In this document: positions 19,167-27,444 of the stretch, one piece after another
Position numbering within the stretch: position 1 is the first letter of the stretch
How the letters are laid out: every line of letters starts with the position of its first letter
From: Candidatus Hydrogenedentota bacterium
GTDB lineage: Bacteria > Hydrogenedentota > Hydrogenedentia > Hydrogenedentales > SLHB01
DNA length: 64,000 bases
Reading direction: 5' to 3'
NCBI GenBank assembly: GCA_029552745.1
Contig: JAKPDK010000182.1
Coordinates: forward strand, 62,001 to 126,000
Position numbers and translations under genes: made by a program
Notes under the pieces: model-generated
Databases searched by the model: none
What the model was told of the DNA's origin: nothing
What the model saw: only the letters and a program-made list of their open reading frames with translations

Positions 19167-20555
19167 ATGGGAAATCGATCAAAACGGTTACTGGTCATTG
19201 GTTTGGACTGTGCGACGCCGCAGTTTGTTTTTGGCCCGGAACGTTTTGAACTGCCGAATCTTGCCCGGCTGATGTCCGAAGGGTGTTGGGGCCCGATGCA
19301 GACCTGTCACCCTCCGATCACGGTGCCGGCATGGGCTGTGATGATGTCGAGCAAGGACCCGGGAACGCTGGGGGTGTACGGGTTTCGAAACCGTGCGGAC
19401 TATTCTTATAACGGGATGACAACGGCAAACGCAGCGGCTATTAAGGAGCCACGTTTGTGGGATATTCTCAGTCAACACGGTAAAAAGAGCGTCGTGCTTG
19501 CCGTTCCACAGACGTATCCGGTAAAACCTGTGAATGGTTGGCTCGTGGGGGGATTCCTCACGCCGGATACGAAGACAGCGTACACCTATCCGAAGTCGCT
19601 CAAGACAGAACTTGAACGTGAAGTGGGTGAATATATTATTGATGTGAAAGATTTTCGGACGGAAGATCGGCATGGGTTGCTAAAACGCATCTATGCATTG
19701 ATGGAAAACCGATTTGCTCAGGCGGAATACCTGATAAGAACAAGACCTTGGGACTTTTTCATGATGGTGGAGATGGGGGTGGATCGGCTTCATCATGCGT
19801 TTTGGCGATTCACCGACCCATCGCACCCACTTTTCGAACCGGACAATGAGTTTCGCGCGGTCATTCGCGATTACTATCAAGCCGTTGACCGCCGTATTGG
19901 GAATCTCTTGCAGCACGTGGATGAAGACACGGCGATTCTGGTGGTTTCCGACCATGGCGCGCGGGCGATGCATGGAGGAGTATGCCTCAACGAATGGCTG
20001 ATGCGGCAGGGGTATTTGGTATTGCAGGAGACGTTGGAGGGGCGCAAACGGATTGAGGATTGCTCGATAGACTGGAGCCGCACGCGGGCGTGGGGGAGCG
20101 GGGGTTACTACGGACGCATATTTTTTAATGTCGAGGGACGCGAACCGAATGGGGTAGTGCCGGCAGCATCCTACGAAGCGTTCCGAAGCAAGATGATAGA
20201 AGAAATTGAAGGCATGAAGGGACCTGACGGGTCTTTGTTGGGAAATAAAGTCTATCGCCCCCAGGAACTTTACGCCAACGTTCGTGGCATTGCGCCGGAT
20301 TTATTTGTGTATTTTGGCAATCTGGCATGGCGCTCTGTGGGGAGTGTCGGGTTTTCAGACGTGTTTACGTTCGAAAATGACACCGGGCCAGATGACGCTG
20401 ACCACGATTTCCACGGCATTTTTATCTTGAGAGATGCGTCAGCACGCACAGGCAAAGTCTATCCGGTGGTGAATATCCTGGATATTGCCCCTACCTTGCT
20501 AGATATTTTGGGTGTGCCGATTCCTTCTGACATGCAGGGCAGGGTTTTGCAATAA
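19167..20555 (+). CDS. Type I phosphodiesterase / alkaline-phosphatase-superfamily hydrolase
   Basis: 462 residues. LVIGLDCATPQ carries the first metal Asp, CHPPITVPAWAVMMSS the likely nucleophile Thr, VDRLHHAFW a metal Asp/His pair and VSDHGARAMHGG the second metal site, the full set for nucleotide pyrophosphatase/phosphodiesterases. No signal peptide is seen, so it is probably cytoplasmic. The start at 19167 avoids overlap with sat; its ribosome binding site is weak, which suggests coupling to sat (17 bases away). In this family substrates range from nucleotides to phosphoglycolipids; a role in handling APS, PAPS or a sulfated or phosphorylated glycan is inference from context. Confidence 0.85.
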   Translation: MGNRSKRLLVIGLDCATPQFVFGPERFELPNLARLMSEGCWGPMQTCHPPITVPAWAVMMSSKDPGTLGVYGFRNRADYSYNGMTTANAAAIKEPRLWDILSQHGKKSVVLAVPQTYPVKPVNGWLVGGFLTPDTKTAYTYPKSLKTELEREVGEYIIDVKDFRTEDRHGLLKRIYALMENRFAQAEYLIRTRPWDFFMMVEMGVDRLHHAFWRFTDPSHPLFEPDNEFRAVIRDYYQAVDRRIGNLLQHVDEDTAILVVSDHGARAMHGGVCLNEWLMRQGYLVLQETLEGRKRIEDCSIDWSRTRAWGSGGYYGRIFFNVEGREPNGVVPAASYEAFRSKMIEEIEGMKGPDGSLLGNKVYRPQELYANVRGIAPDLFVYFGNLAWRSVGSVGFSDVFTFENDTGPDDADHDFHGIFILRDASARTGKVYPVVNILDIAPTLLDILGVPIPSDMQGRVLQ

Positions 20556-20568
20556 GGAGGAAACAGAG

Positions 20569-20955
20569 ATGGCGCGAGGCACGGCACTGAGGTTACGCGG
20601 CGAGTTCCGCGAAGATACGGCGAAGGCACTCGCTCAGCGGCTGATCGAATTGGGGAAAGGGGCGGAGATTTTTGACGACGCTCTCGTATCCCGACTAGGA
20701 CCTGCCGCGGGACTTGCGTGTCGTTTGCTGGTGCGAAACGGCGTCTTTGTTGTGATCGTTTCTGAACACGTAGAACCGGACTGCGAATGCAAGTGTATCG
20801 CCCTTGATCCCCATGATACTCCGGATTTCGCAGCGGAAAAAATATTGGATATGTTGGCTCATGAAAATCTGGTCTCGATCGAGTCGCATGACTATTCCCC
20901 CGACGAAGAGGAAGAAATCCGACGACGCCTTGCCGACATCGGCTACATCGAGTGA
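20569..20955 (+). CDS. APS-kinase-like protein lacking a P-loop (putative)
   Basis: 128 residues, preceded by AAGGAGG and 13 bases after the phosphodiesterase stop. The chain can be laid on APS kinase: LRLRGEF..TAKALAQRL on the P-loop strand and helix, AEIFDD on the VEVLDGD strand, and CRLLVRNGVFVVIVSE on the very typical AKLLxRNGVIVIVA segment. The Walker A residues are gone: the GxxGxGKS/T stretch reads G-E-F-R-E-D-T, with no Lys. The C terminus (YSPDEEEEIRRRLADIGYIE) resembles the tail often seen on phosphodiesterases of the preceding type. If the alignment holds, it cannot bind ATP in the normal way and may be a binding or regulatory subunit. It also lies immediately behind sat and the phosphodiesterase, which supports the kinship. 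Alternative: an unrelated small alpha/beta protein. Confidence 0.55.
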   Translation: MARGTALRLRGEFREDTAKALAQRLIELGKGAEIFDDALVSRLGPAAGLACRLLVRNGVFVVIVSEHVEPDCECKCIALDPHDTPDFAAEKILDMLAHENLVSIESHDYSPDEEEEIRRRLADIGYIE

Positions 20956-20980
20956 TGTTTCACCGCAGACGAAGCGGTCG

Positions 20981-22036
20981 TTGCGGATTGGTGTCAACAC
21001 CATCTACTTGGTGCCGGGAAGCGGCGAAGAAGAGTATTTCCTACGCTGTCTGCTCCGCACATTTTCCCTTGAACATCCCGAAATTGAACTTGTCCTGTTC
21101 ACCGACCCGGTAAATGATGTGGCTTTTGCTTCATGGCAGCGGGTATGTTTGGAAGGAGCGGAACGCGAGACACGTTTTTCGCGTATCGAACACATGCTTC
21201 AAGAAATTGTGCAAGCGGAACAGGTCGATCGTCTTTTGACTCCCTTCATCACGGCGCCGGTCCACTGTCCCGTGCCGACGGTTCCCTATATTATGGAGCC
21301 CGAGATGTTGGATGTGACGATGGAAGGCGGCGGCTTTTGGATCAACCGAAAAGTGAAAGACCTCGTCCGCGCGGCTCAAAACGCGGCAGCGCTGATTGTC
21401 CCAACCGAGTTTGCCCGAAAGCGTATGCTGCGAACGCTCGAAATCCCTATGAATAAGATGGTCGTGGCGCCGCCGGGAGTGAATCACGCAGTAACGGAGC
21501 CTCAACCTTGCACGATTGAAACCCCATACATTCTCACTGTGGGTCCCACCCATCCCCACCGAAATACAGAACGACTCTTACAAGCCTTTGAACGTATTCG
21601 GGACAAAATCCCTCATAACCTCGTGGTGGTTGGGGAAGCCGGGGAAGCGGAACCTGCGTCTTGGGGGCCGCGCGTGCTGCGTATTCAGCGGTGTCCGTCC
21701 GAACAACTCGCGGGGTTGTACCAGCATTGTGATCTCGTTGTTTGCCCTCTGTTGGAGCCTTGTTCCGGCATCTCCGTGCTCGAAGCCCTGTACTGCGGGG
21801 CGCGTGTGGTAGCCGGGAAAGTGGGGGCGATCCCCGAGGTGGCTCGTAGTGCGCCTGTCTATTGCGAGCCTACCCAAGTCTCTTCCATCGCGGCGACGAT
21901 CCTCTATGCGCTGAACGAAGAGGAACCTTACCGAAAGCAGCGCATACGCTCAGGTAAGCAAATCGCCGGCGAGTACACATGGTCGCGCTGCACAGAACGT
22001 GTCCTTATCGCCCTGCGCCGCCGCCCGGAAACGTGA
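20981..22036 (+). CDS. GT4-family glycosyltransferase
   Basis: 351 residues from a TTG at 20981, chosen because the product then begins MRIGVNTIYLVPG, the usual first strand of GT-B enzymes; the upstream ATG codons at 20804 and 20888 lie inside the preceding gene and would add non-domain sequence. The C-terminal half has the acceptor/donor marks YILTVGPTHPHRNTERLLQAF and EPCSGISVLEALYCGA, the Glu-x7-Glu signature of GT4 enzymes. It transfers a sugar from a nucleotide donor, probably at the cytoplasmic side of the membrane. The acceptor is unknown. Last gene of the sat cluster, so a link between sulfate activation and glycan assembly is possible. Confidence 0.8.
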   Translation: MRIGVNTIYLVPGSGEEEYFLRCLLRTFSLEHPEIELVLFTDPVNDVAFASWQRVCLEGAERETRFSRIEHMLQEIVQAEQVDRLLTPFITAPVHCPVPTVPYIMEPEMLDVTMEGGGFWINRKVKDLVRAAQNAAALIVPTEFARKRMLRTLEIPMNKMVVAPPGVNHAVTEPQPCTIETPYILTVGPTHPHRNTERLLQAFERIRDKIPHNLVVVGEAGEAEPASWGPRVLRIQRCPSEQLAGLYQHCDLVVCPLLEPCSGISVLEALYCGARVVAGKVGAIPEVARSAPVYCEPTQVSSIAATILYALNEEEPYRKQRIRSGKQIAGEYTWSRCTERVLIALRRRPET

Positions 22037-22057
22037 TTTAACAGCGTTGGCACCCTG

Positions 22058-22389
22058 CCATTGCGAAGAGTGGTGAAGGGGCGACGCGGCAAGTGCGCCG
22101 GAGATGCATGGGTGAGAACCCCAAGTGCCGCGGGTATTCTTCCCTGCGGTCCCCTTGCGCCACTTGTCCCCTGTTGTCATTGCGAGGAGTCCGAAGGGGC
22201 GACGTGCCAATCCCCCTGGGAATCGGAGATAACCCCGGACTCTGTTTTACCCGTCGTTCTCTTGCGCTACGTCTCCCGCCGATGTCATTGCGAGGAGTGC
22301 CGTAGGCACGACGCGGCAATGCCCTCGGGAATTCCGGGAGAAACCCGGGGTCGGGATAGGGCGCAACGCGTTGCGCCCCTACAAAAGGC
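22058..22389. repeat. Composite dispersed repeat locus 3 (in the 22037-22541 gap)
   Basis: Three forward arms in tandem: 22058-22094 (degenerate), 22173-22220 and 22283-22333. They are followed by the near-perfect palindrome GGGCGCAACGCGTTGCGCCC with CTACAA at 22359-22389. The hairpin in each arm differs in sequence but keeps pairing. No gene is seen in this 505-base gap. Confidence 0.85.
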
Positions 22390-22541
22390 ATTGGGATTTC
22401 TTTTGGTCTGCCATAGGGTGTGAATTGCTCAAGCGTCGCCTTTAGAGAGACGGCAGTTCCTATCCCTCTTCTTGCGAAGAGGATGATATGGGAGTATGCT
22501 CAAGCCAAGGTGCGTAACGAATTTTTGGGGGCTAGAAGGCT

Positions 22542-25409
22542 ATGTGTGTACTGCACGTGAAAGCATTTCCTGGTGTTCTTTGTCTGGGGATTTTTTTGGT
22601 CGTTTTCATTCTGGGGGCACACAGAAGCGCCGAGGCGGTGGAGCAGCTGGCGCCACGGCTGGCGGTTCCAGCGCGTCCCGTCACTGTGGTGGTTCCAGCG
22701 GAAGGTCCGCCTACGGTTGACGGAGTTCTCAACGACAAATGTTGGGAGAAATCCTCGGTTATTCGTCCTTTCACCTTGACGTACCAGAGTGCGTTTGCGC
22801 CCTATCGTGCGGAGGCAATGCTCGCTTTTTCGGAGCAAGAACTGTATGTAGGCATGCGGGTGTTTGATATCGAAACGTCTGACGGATTGGGTCTTGCTCC
22901 GGTGGGTATTGCGGATCCGTGTGTCGCTGAGTTTCTGATTGCAGCGGAGCAACCGGAAACATTTTACAAGGTTGCGGTGAACTCCAAGGGAGAGACGTTC
23001 ACTTCTCAGCCGATGGCGAAGGCGCTGCCATGGCGGGTGGTTCCACGTGCGGCGATGCAACGCCACGAAGGACACTGGGAAGCAGAATTTGCGATCCCCT
23101 TTGATGGGGTGGACTTGGCGAAGCCTACCGTGACATGTTCTTCTCCTGCTGTGCGTTGGCATATCAATATCGGCTGGCGGACAGCCACACGGACGAACTA
23201 TGGGGCATGGGCAACGACACATGCGTGGTTTTACGAGCCGCAGTTTTTTGGTGAGATTTTCTTTGGGGGTCGAGCGTGGCCTCATGCAGAGTTACTGTCG
23301 GCTTCGGCGGCACAGGTAGGCACGAATACTTTGCCCGTCAGGGTGTGGAATGGGGGTTCAACGACGCGCCGATTCGAGACCACAGTCGTAGTAGATGACA
23401 ATGTAAGTCGCCGTGTGGTTTTTTGTCGGAAGGACGAGGTAAATGCGTGCCAGACATTGGACATACCTTGTTCTTATGAGCTTGAGGACGGATTGCGAGG
23501 GGTTGCGACGGTAGAGGTTCGGACGGAGGGGGAAGCGCCACCATTCTTCCGTCAGTCTGTGGTGGTTGATTTGCCCCGCGTGCGCGCGCTGGTATCTGAT
23601 ATCCGCGCACTGTTACGTCGGCTGCAGGAATCTCGTCTCTCCAAGCGATCTTCTGCGGCGATTGAGCGAAGACAAATCGCGAAGGAGTTGAATCAAATTG
23701 CAAAAGGTCTTGAGGCAGCCCATCAATCTCGTCAGGCTTGGTTAACTGCCGAACCGTTGTTGCGGCGGCTTCTTGCCCGGGCTCAGAAACTGGATTGGCT
23801 GGTGACATATGGGTGGAAGCCGGAAGAGAGGGCGTTTGTCGGCGGTGTTGTTTCCTCTCTGCAAAAAATTATAAGAGACACGGCTTATCTTGGCCATCCG
23901 GCTGAGACGCTTCCGTTGAGCGCCATGCGAGGCGAAGTGGAAGGGTTTCACTTGCTGGTGATTCCCCTGTATCAACGGCTCACGGGCATTCGGCTTGAGG
24001 TAAGCGCGCTGGAAGGTCCGTCGGGAGCCCAGATTCCAGCCGAAAATGTGTCCATTTTCTGGGAAGATTTTGTCGAGTCGCGTCCCGCGCGATATCCGAC
24101 TGATGGCACCCGGTGGTACGGCGATCCGCTAATTCCGCTCGAGTATGCCCCAACCGTTTTGGAGCCCGATACGTTACATCAACCCTTTTGGATCTCTGTG
24201 CGGGTGCCTTATGGAATACCGCATGGCATTTACACCGGGACGCTGACCGTATCGGCTCACAATGCCGCGCCGTGGCATGTGACACTTCGGCTGCGAGTGT
24301 TCGATGTGGATTTACCGGAACGTCCGGTGTTGAAGACGTCGCTTTGGTTGAATCCGGAACGCACGCAGCAGTGGTATGGCTGGGACACGATTCCTGCGGA
24401 CGTGGCGCGCCGGCAAATGGCATTTCTGCTGGAACACCGAGTGAATCCTTGTTGGTTCGGTCCTGTCGGGGACGAAGCAGATGTTGCTTGGCAACTGCAA
24501 CGTGGGCTGAACTGTGTGATGCTCGGTGTGGCGGATGCCTGGCCTGTGCCACCCAAGATGGACGCTCAGATTCAGCGGTGGTACGACTTTTTCAAGGCGC
24601 ATGGTTTGCTTCATATGGCATACATTTACGCGCAAGACGAGCCCAGTCCTCAAGACTATCCTAAGGTACGACAAACTATGGAACGTGTTGCCGAGCGTTG
24701 GCCAGGTGTACGTCGCATGTGTACGGCGTTTCCGCCCGTTCCCTTATTGGAAGGGGCAGTGGATACATGGGTGGTGGGCCCGAATTTGTTCGATTATGAT
24801 GCGGTTGCGGCGCGCGTTCAGGCGGGGGATGAACTGTGGCTCTACTTATCTGCGAGCGTTCGTAGACCTTATGCCGCCCAGCTTTATCTCGATTACACCG
24901 CCTTGGAGCATCGTCTTATTGGATGGTACTGTTGGAAATACGGCGCCACGGGGTTTTTGTATTGGGGTATTAACGAATGGGAATCGAACCGCGTGCCTTG
25001 GTCGGGGCGTTCGGAGATAGATGATGCTATTCGAGCGGGCAAGCGCTGGCCGGAAGTGCCGTGGAACTCGTGGACCTATCTCGATTGTAACGGGGAGGCA
25101 CAGTACATCTACCCAGGACGGAACGGCGAGTTTTGGAGCAGTGTCCGTTTTGAAATTTTGCGGGATTCCTTTGAAGACTATGATTATCTCGCGTTGTTGC
25201 GGGAAGTAAGCAAGGAACTTGCCGCAGCCAGGATTCCACATACAGAAGCCCTGTTGCGCCAAGCCGAGCGGCTTCTTATTCTTAGTCCACCGCTTCTTAG
25301 TGATCTAACCTGCGCAACGAACGAGCCCAACATGTTGTTGCAACGGCGGGAAGCCATTGCCGAATGTTTGGAAGAAATGGAACATGTTTTGGCGATAAAG
25401 GCACCGTAG
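22542..25409 (+). CDS. Secreted DUF4091 / GH123-like glycan hydrolase with CBM9-like domain
   Basis: 955 residues. Residues about 8-32 form a signal peptide (VLCLGIFLVVFILGAHRSAEA). Residues about 45-240 look like a CBM9/DOMON-type carbohydrate-binding module (PPTVDGVLNDKCWEKS, WHINIGWRTATRTNYGAWA). The C-terminal half is a barrel of the DUF4091 type, with YIYAQDEPSPQDYPKV near residue 700 supplying the Asp-Glu pair that acts in GH123 beta-N-acetylgalactosaminidases, and the closing FEDYDYLALLREV typical of DUF4091. The ribosome binding site is not clear (an AAGG only two bases away), so the start is less sure. First of three tightly spaced genes. Confidence 0.75.
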   Translation: MCVLHVKAFPGVLCLGIFLVVFILGAHRSAEAVEQLAPRLAVPARPVTVVVPAEGPPTVDGVLNDKCWEKSSVIRPFTLTYQSAFAPYRAEAMLAFSEQELYVGMRVFDIETSDGLGLAPVGIADPCVAEFLIAAEQPETFYKVAVNSKGETFTSQPMAKALPWRVVPRAAMQRHEGHWEAEFAIPFDGVDLAKPTVTCSSPAVRWHINIGWRTATRTNYGAWATTHAWFYEPQFFGEIFFGGRAWPHAELLSASAAQVGTNTLPVRVWNGGSTTRRFETTVVVDDNVSRRVVFCRKDEVNACQTLDIPCSYELEDGLRGVATVEVRTEGEAPPFFRQSVVVDLPRVRALVSDIRALLRRLQESRLSKRSSAAIERRQIAKELNQIAKGLEAAHQSRQAWLTAEPLLRRLLARAQKLDWLVTYGWKPEERAFVGGVVSSLQKIIRDTAYLGHPAETLPLSAMRGEVEGFHLLVIPLYQRLTGIRLEVSALEGPSGAQIPAENVSIFWEDFVESRPARYPTDGTRWYGDPLIPLEYAPTVLEPDTLHQPFWISVRVPYGIPHGIYTGTLTVSAHNAAPWHVTLRLRVFDVDLPERPVLKTSLWLNPERTQQWYGWDTIPADVARRQMAFLLEHRVNPCWFGPVGDEADVAWQLQRGLNCVMLGVADAWPVPPKMDAQIQRWYDFFKAHGLLHMAYIYAQDEPSPQDYPKVRQTMERVAERWPGVRRMCTAFPPVPLLEGAVDTWVVGPNLFDYDAVAARVQAGDELWLYLSASVRRPYAAQLYLDYTALEHRLIGWYCWKYGATGFLYWGINEWESNRVPWSGRSEIDDAIRAGKRWPEVPWNSWTYLDCNGEAQYIYPGRNGEFWSSVRFEILRDSFEDYDYLALLREVSKELAAARIPHTEALLRQAERLLILSPPLLSDLTCATNEPNMLLQRREAIAECLEEMEHVLAIKAP

Positions 25410-25410
25410 T

Positions 25411-27384
25411 ATGGGTAGACATCGTCTGTTTTTATGTTTATCTCTTGCGGCAACTTGTTTTTTGTCGAGCTGGTCACAAGAAGGAGCCAGCCCCTGTCGT
25501 ATCGGGGTGCAATTTCACCTATCTTCAGCCGACCCCTCCGGAGAGACCTGTCTGCGACACCTGCGTGCTTTTGTGGAACAGGGAATGGCGTCATACGGAT
25601 TGTTGGTAGGACGATTATCCGATGAACCTTTGGAACGCGTAGTCCATTACCTTGTCGAACGAGATGTCCCTTTTCTGATTCAGCATGCGTTTGTATCTGT
25701 TTCCGGGTCGGTGCCTCGTTATTACACCGCGTCGCAACTTCAACGAGTTCAAGAGATCGCGGGAGACAAGTTTTTGGGGGTGCATTGGGGGGAGCTTGAT
25801 TCCTCAGGCCTCAAACCGGAGGACTATTTACCTGCGCCGTTGAAAACATCTTACACGCGGCAAGAAGTCAAGACAGCATTTTTGAGGTATCTCAGCCACA
25901 CTGTAAGTGAGTTTCGCAAGGAAAACCCAGGCGTGCCGATTGCGCACAGCAGCGCGACGCTTTCGCATTGGCTGTTTGCGGAAGCTGGGGTAGACATGAT
26001 TTGCAGCGAAGTCGGAGAGAACATACCAACCATCAACATGATGCTGGCGTCGAATCGCGGCACCGCGCGTGCTTATCAAAAACCGTGGATGATCGATCAC
26101 TCCACGTGGTGGGCACCCCGAGGTCATGCGGGGGTGCAGGTGTCGCCACGCGAAGGGCATACGCCGTGGTGTTTTTTCACGTCCTTATTGGAAGCAGCAA
26201 TGGGAGGCACCGACTATGCGCAGCTCGAAGTCGATTGGGCGGCGTACGACAAAGACTACAACCTGCTTCCATGGGGCGAGGCGTTGCGGCGTGTTCATGC
26301 GTTAGCTACCCTGGTGGGCCCCCGGGGCGAGACCCTTACTCCCTTCGCCATCATGCTTGGACATGAGAACGGTTGGCCTGGAGTGGGTTGGCGGGTTGGC
26401 GACGTCCGCAACGCGGGGTTGTTTGATGGCATTCGTCATGAATTTATGCAGACGCGAGATGCTGACCTTTCGCTAAAAATTTTGGACATTTTTTATCCCC
26501 AATTTGAGCGCTGTGGCTGGGACCCTGAATACCCAGGATTCTTGGTCGAAAGCCCGTTTGGCCCGTTGGACATCGTTCCGGATAATCTTCCTGCGGAGGC
26601 ATATGACCGATATCGCGTCTTGGTCGCGCTGGGCTACCATCACGCATCCCAATCGCGGCTCGAAACATGGGAAGCTTATGTTCGTAAAGGGGGTATTTTG
26701 ATCTGCGCGGATACAGCTTTGTTGGACGAGAAAGAACGGCCAGTGAATGCGCGAAGCGTGGAGCCGTTGCTGGGATGTCTGCCGGACTTTAGTAAACGTA
26801 AACTGATTTCACTCTACCAACCTCGTAGTTATATGGAAGCCGTGGAAGGGCTAGCGGACGCCGGAGAACGTGTGGAGTGGCAATGGCACCGTCTTCACCC
26901 CGTGAAACTTACCAGCGGACGTGTGGTAGCGCGGTTAAACGATGTTCCCTACCTTGTCGAGAACCGCCTGGGACAAGGTCGTGTGTTCTTTATCACAGCA
27001 TGGAACGGTGTGGGGAGTAGCAACAAAGAAAGAGGTCCCGAGCCGTTCTTGTACGCGAACATTCTCTATCATTTTCTTCATACGCTAAATGACCATGTGG
27101 GGATAGGGATAGAATGCTCGCCTTGGACGGGTCTAGATTATATCGCTAATAGAAAACCGGATGGTTCGGTGTGGTTGTTGGTTATGAATCACAACGATAT
27201 GGATTATCGCCGAGACGTTGTGATGAGACGATGCGGAGAGCTTTCGTCCGTCCGTACCGTTGTTCAGGGTGATTGGAAAAAATGGAGAGAAGGCGGAACC
27301 GTGGTGTACAGCAAAACGGGCGATGGGTTGCAATGGTCTTTTGAAATTTCCCCAAAGAGTTTCGTTCTTTTTGCCTTGGAGTAA
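25411..27384 (+). CDS. Secreted putative glycoside hydrolase with GATase-1-like domain
   Basis: 657 residues; the ATG begins one base after the preceding stop, with AAAGG inside the upstream gene, so translation is probably coupled. An N-terminal signal peptide (LFLCLSLAATCFLSSWS) is followed by a barrel-like domain to about residue 350 (LGVHWGELDSSG, FFTSLLEAAMGGTDYAQLE), then an alpha/beta domain resembling the beta-galactosidase trimerisation/GATase-1 fold (YRVLVALGYHHASQSRLETWEAYVRKGGILIC) and a beta-sheet end domain. No known family is certain. The acid in HWGELD is a candidate catalytic residue. Probably works with its neighbours on the same extracellular glycan. Confidence 0.55.
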   Translation: MGRHRLFLCLSLAATCFLSSWSQEGASPCRIGVQFHLSSADPSGETCLRHLRAFVEQGMASYGLLVGRLSDEPLERVVHYLVERDVPFLIQHAFVSVSGSVPRYYTASQLQRVQEIAGDKFLGVHWGELDSSGLKPEDYLPAPLKTSYTRQEVKTAFLRYLSHTVSEFRKENPGVPIAHSSATLSHWLFAEAGVDMICSEVGENIPTINMMLASNRGTARAYQKPWMIDHSTWWAPRGHAGVQVSPREGHTPWCFFTSLLEAAMGGTDYAQLEVDWAAYDKDYNLLPWGEALRRVHALATLVGPRGETLTPFAIMLGHENGWPGVGWRVGDVRNAGLFDGIRHEFMQTRDADLSLKILDIFYPQFERCGWDPEYPGFLVESPFGPLDIVPDNLPAEAYDRYRVLVALGYHHASQSRLETWEAYVRKGGILICADTALLDEKERPVNARSVEPLLGCLPDFSKRKLISLYQPRSYMEAVEGLADAGERVEWQWHRLHPVKLTSGRVVARLNDVPYLVENRLGQGRVFFITAWNGVGSSNKERGPEPFLYANILYHFLHTLNDHVGIGIECSPWTGLDYIANRKPDGSVWLLVMNHNDMDYRRDVVMRRCGELSSVRTVVQGDWKKWREGGTVVYSKTGDGLQWSFEISPKSFVLFALE

Positions 27385-27444
27385 CCGACTCCAAATGCAA
27401 GACTGTGACTTTTCTGACCTTCGTAACTTTGGTAAGGAGTACGA

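Noticed and set aside
22500-23285. 261-codon open frame on the - strand
   Set aside because: Antisense to the DUF4091 protein, whose signal peptide and domains are clear; product shows no domain-like pattern.
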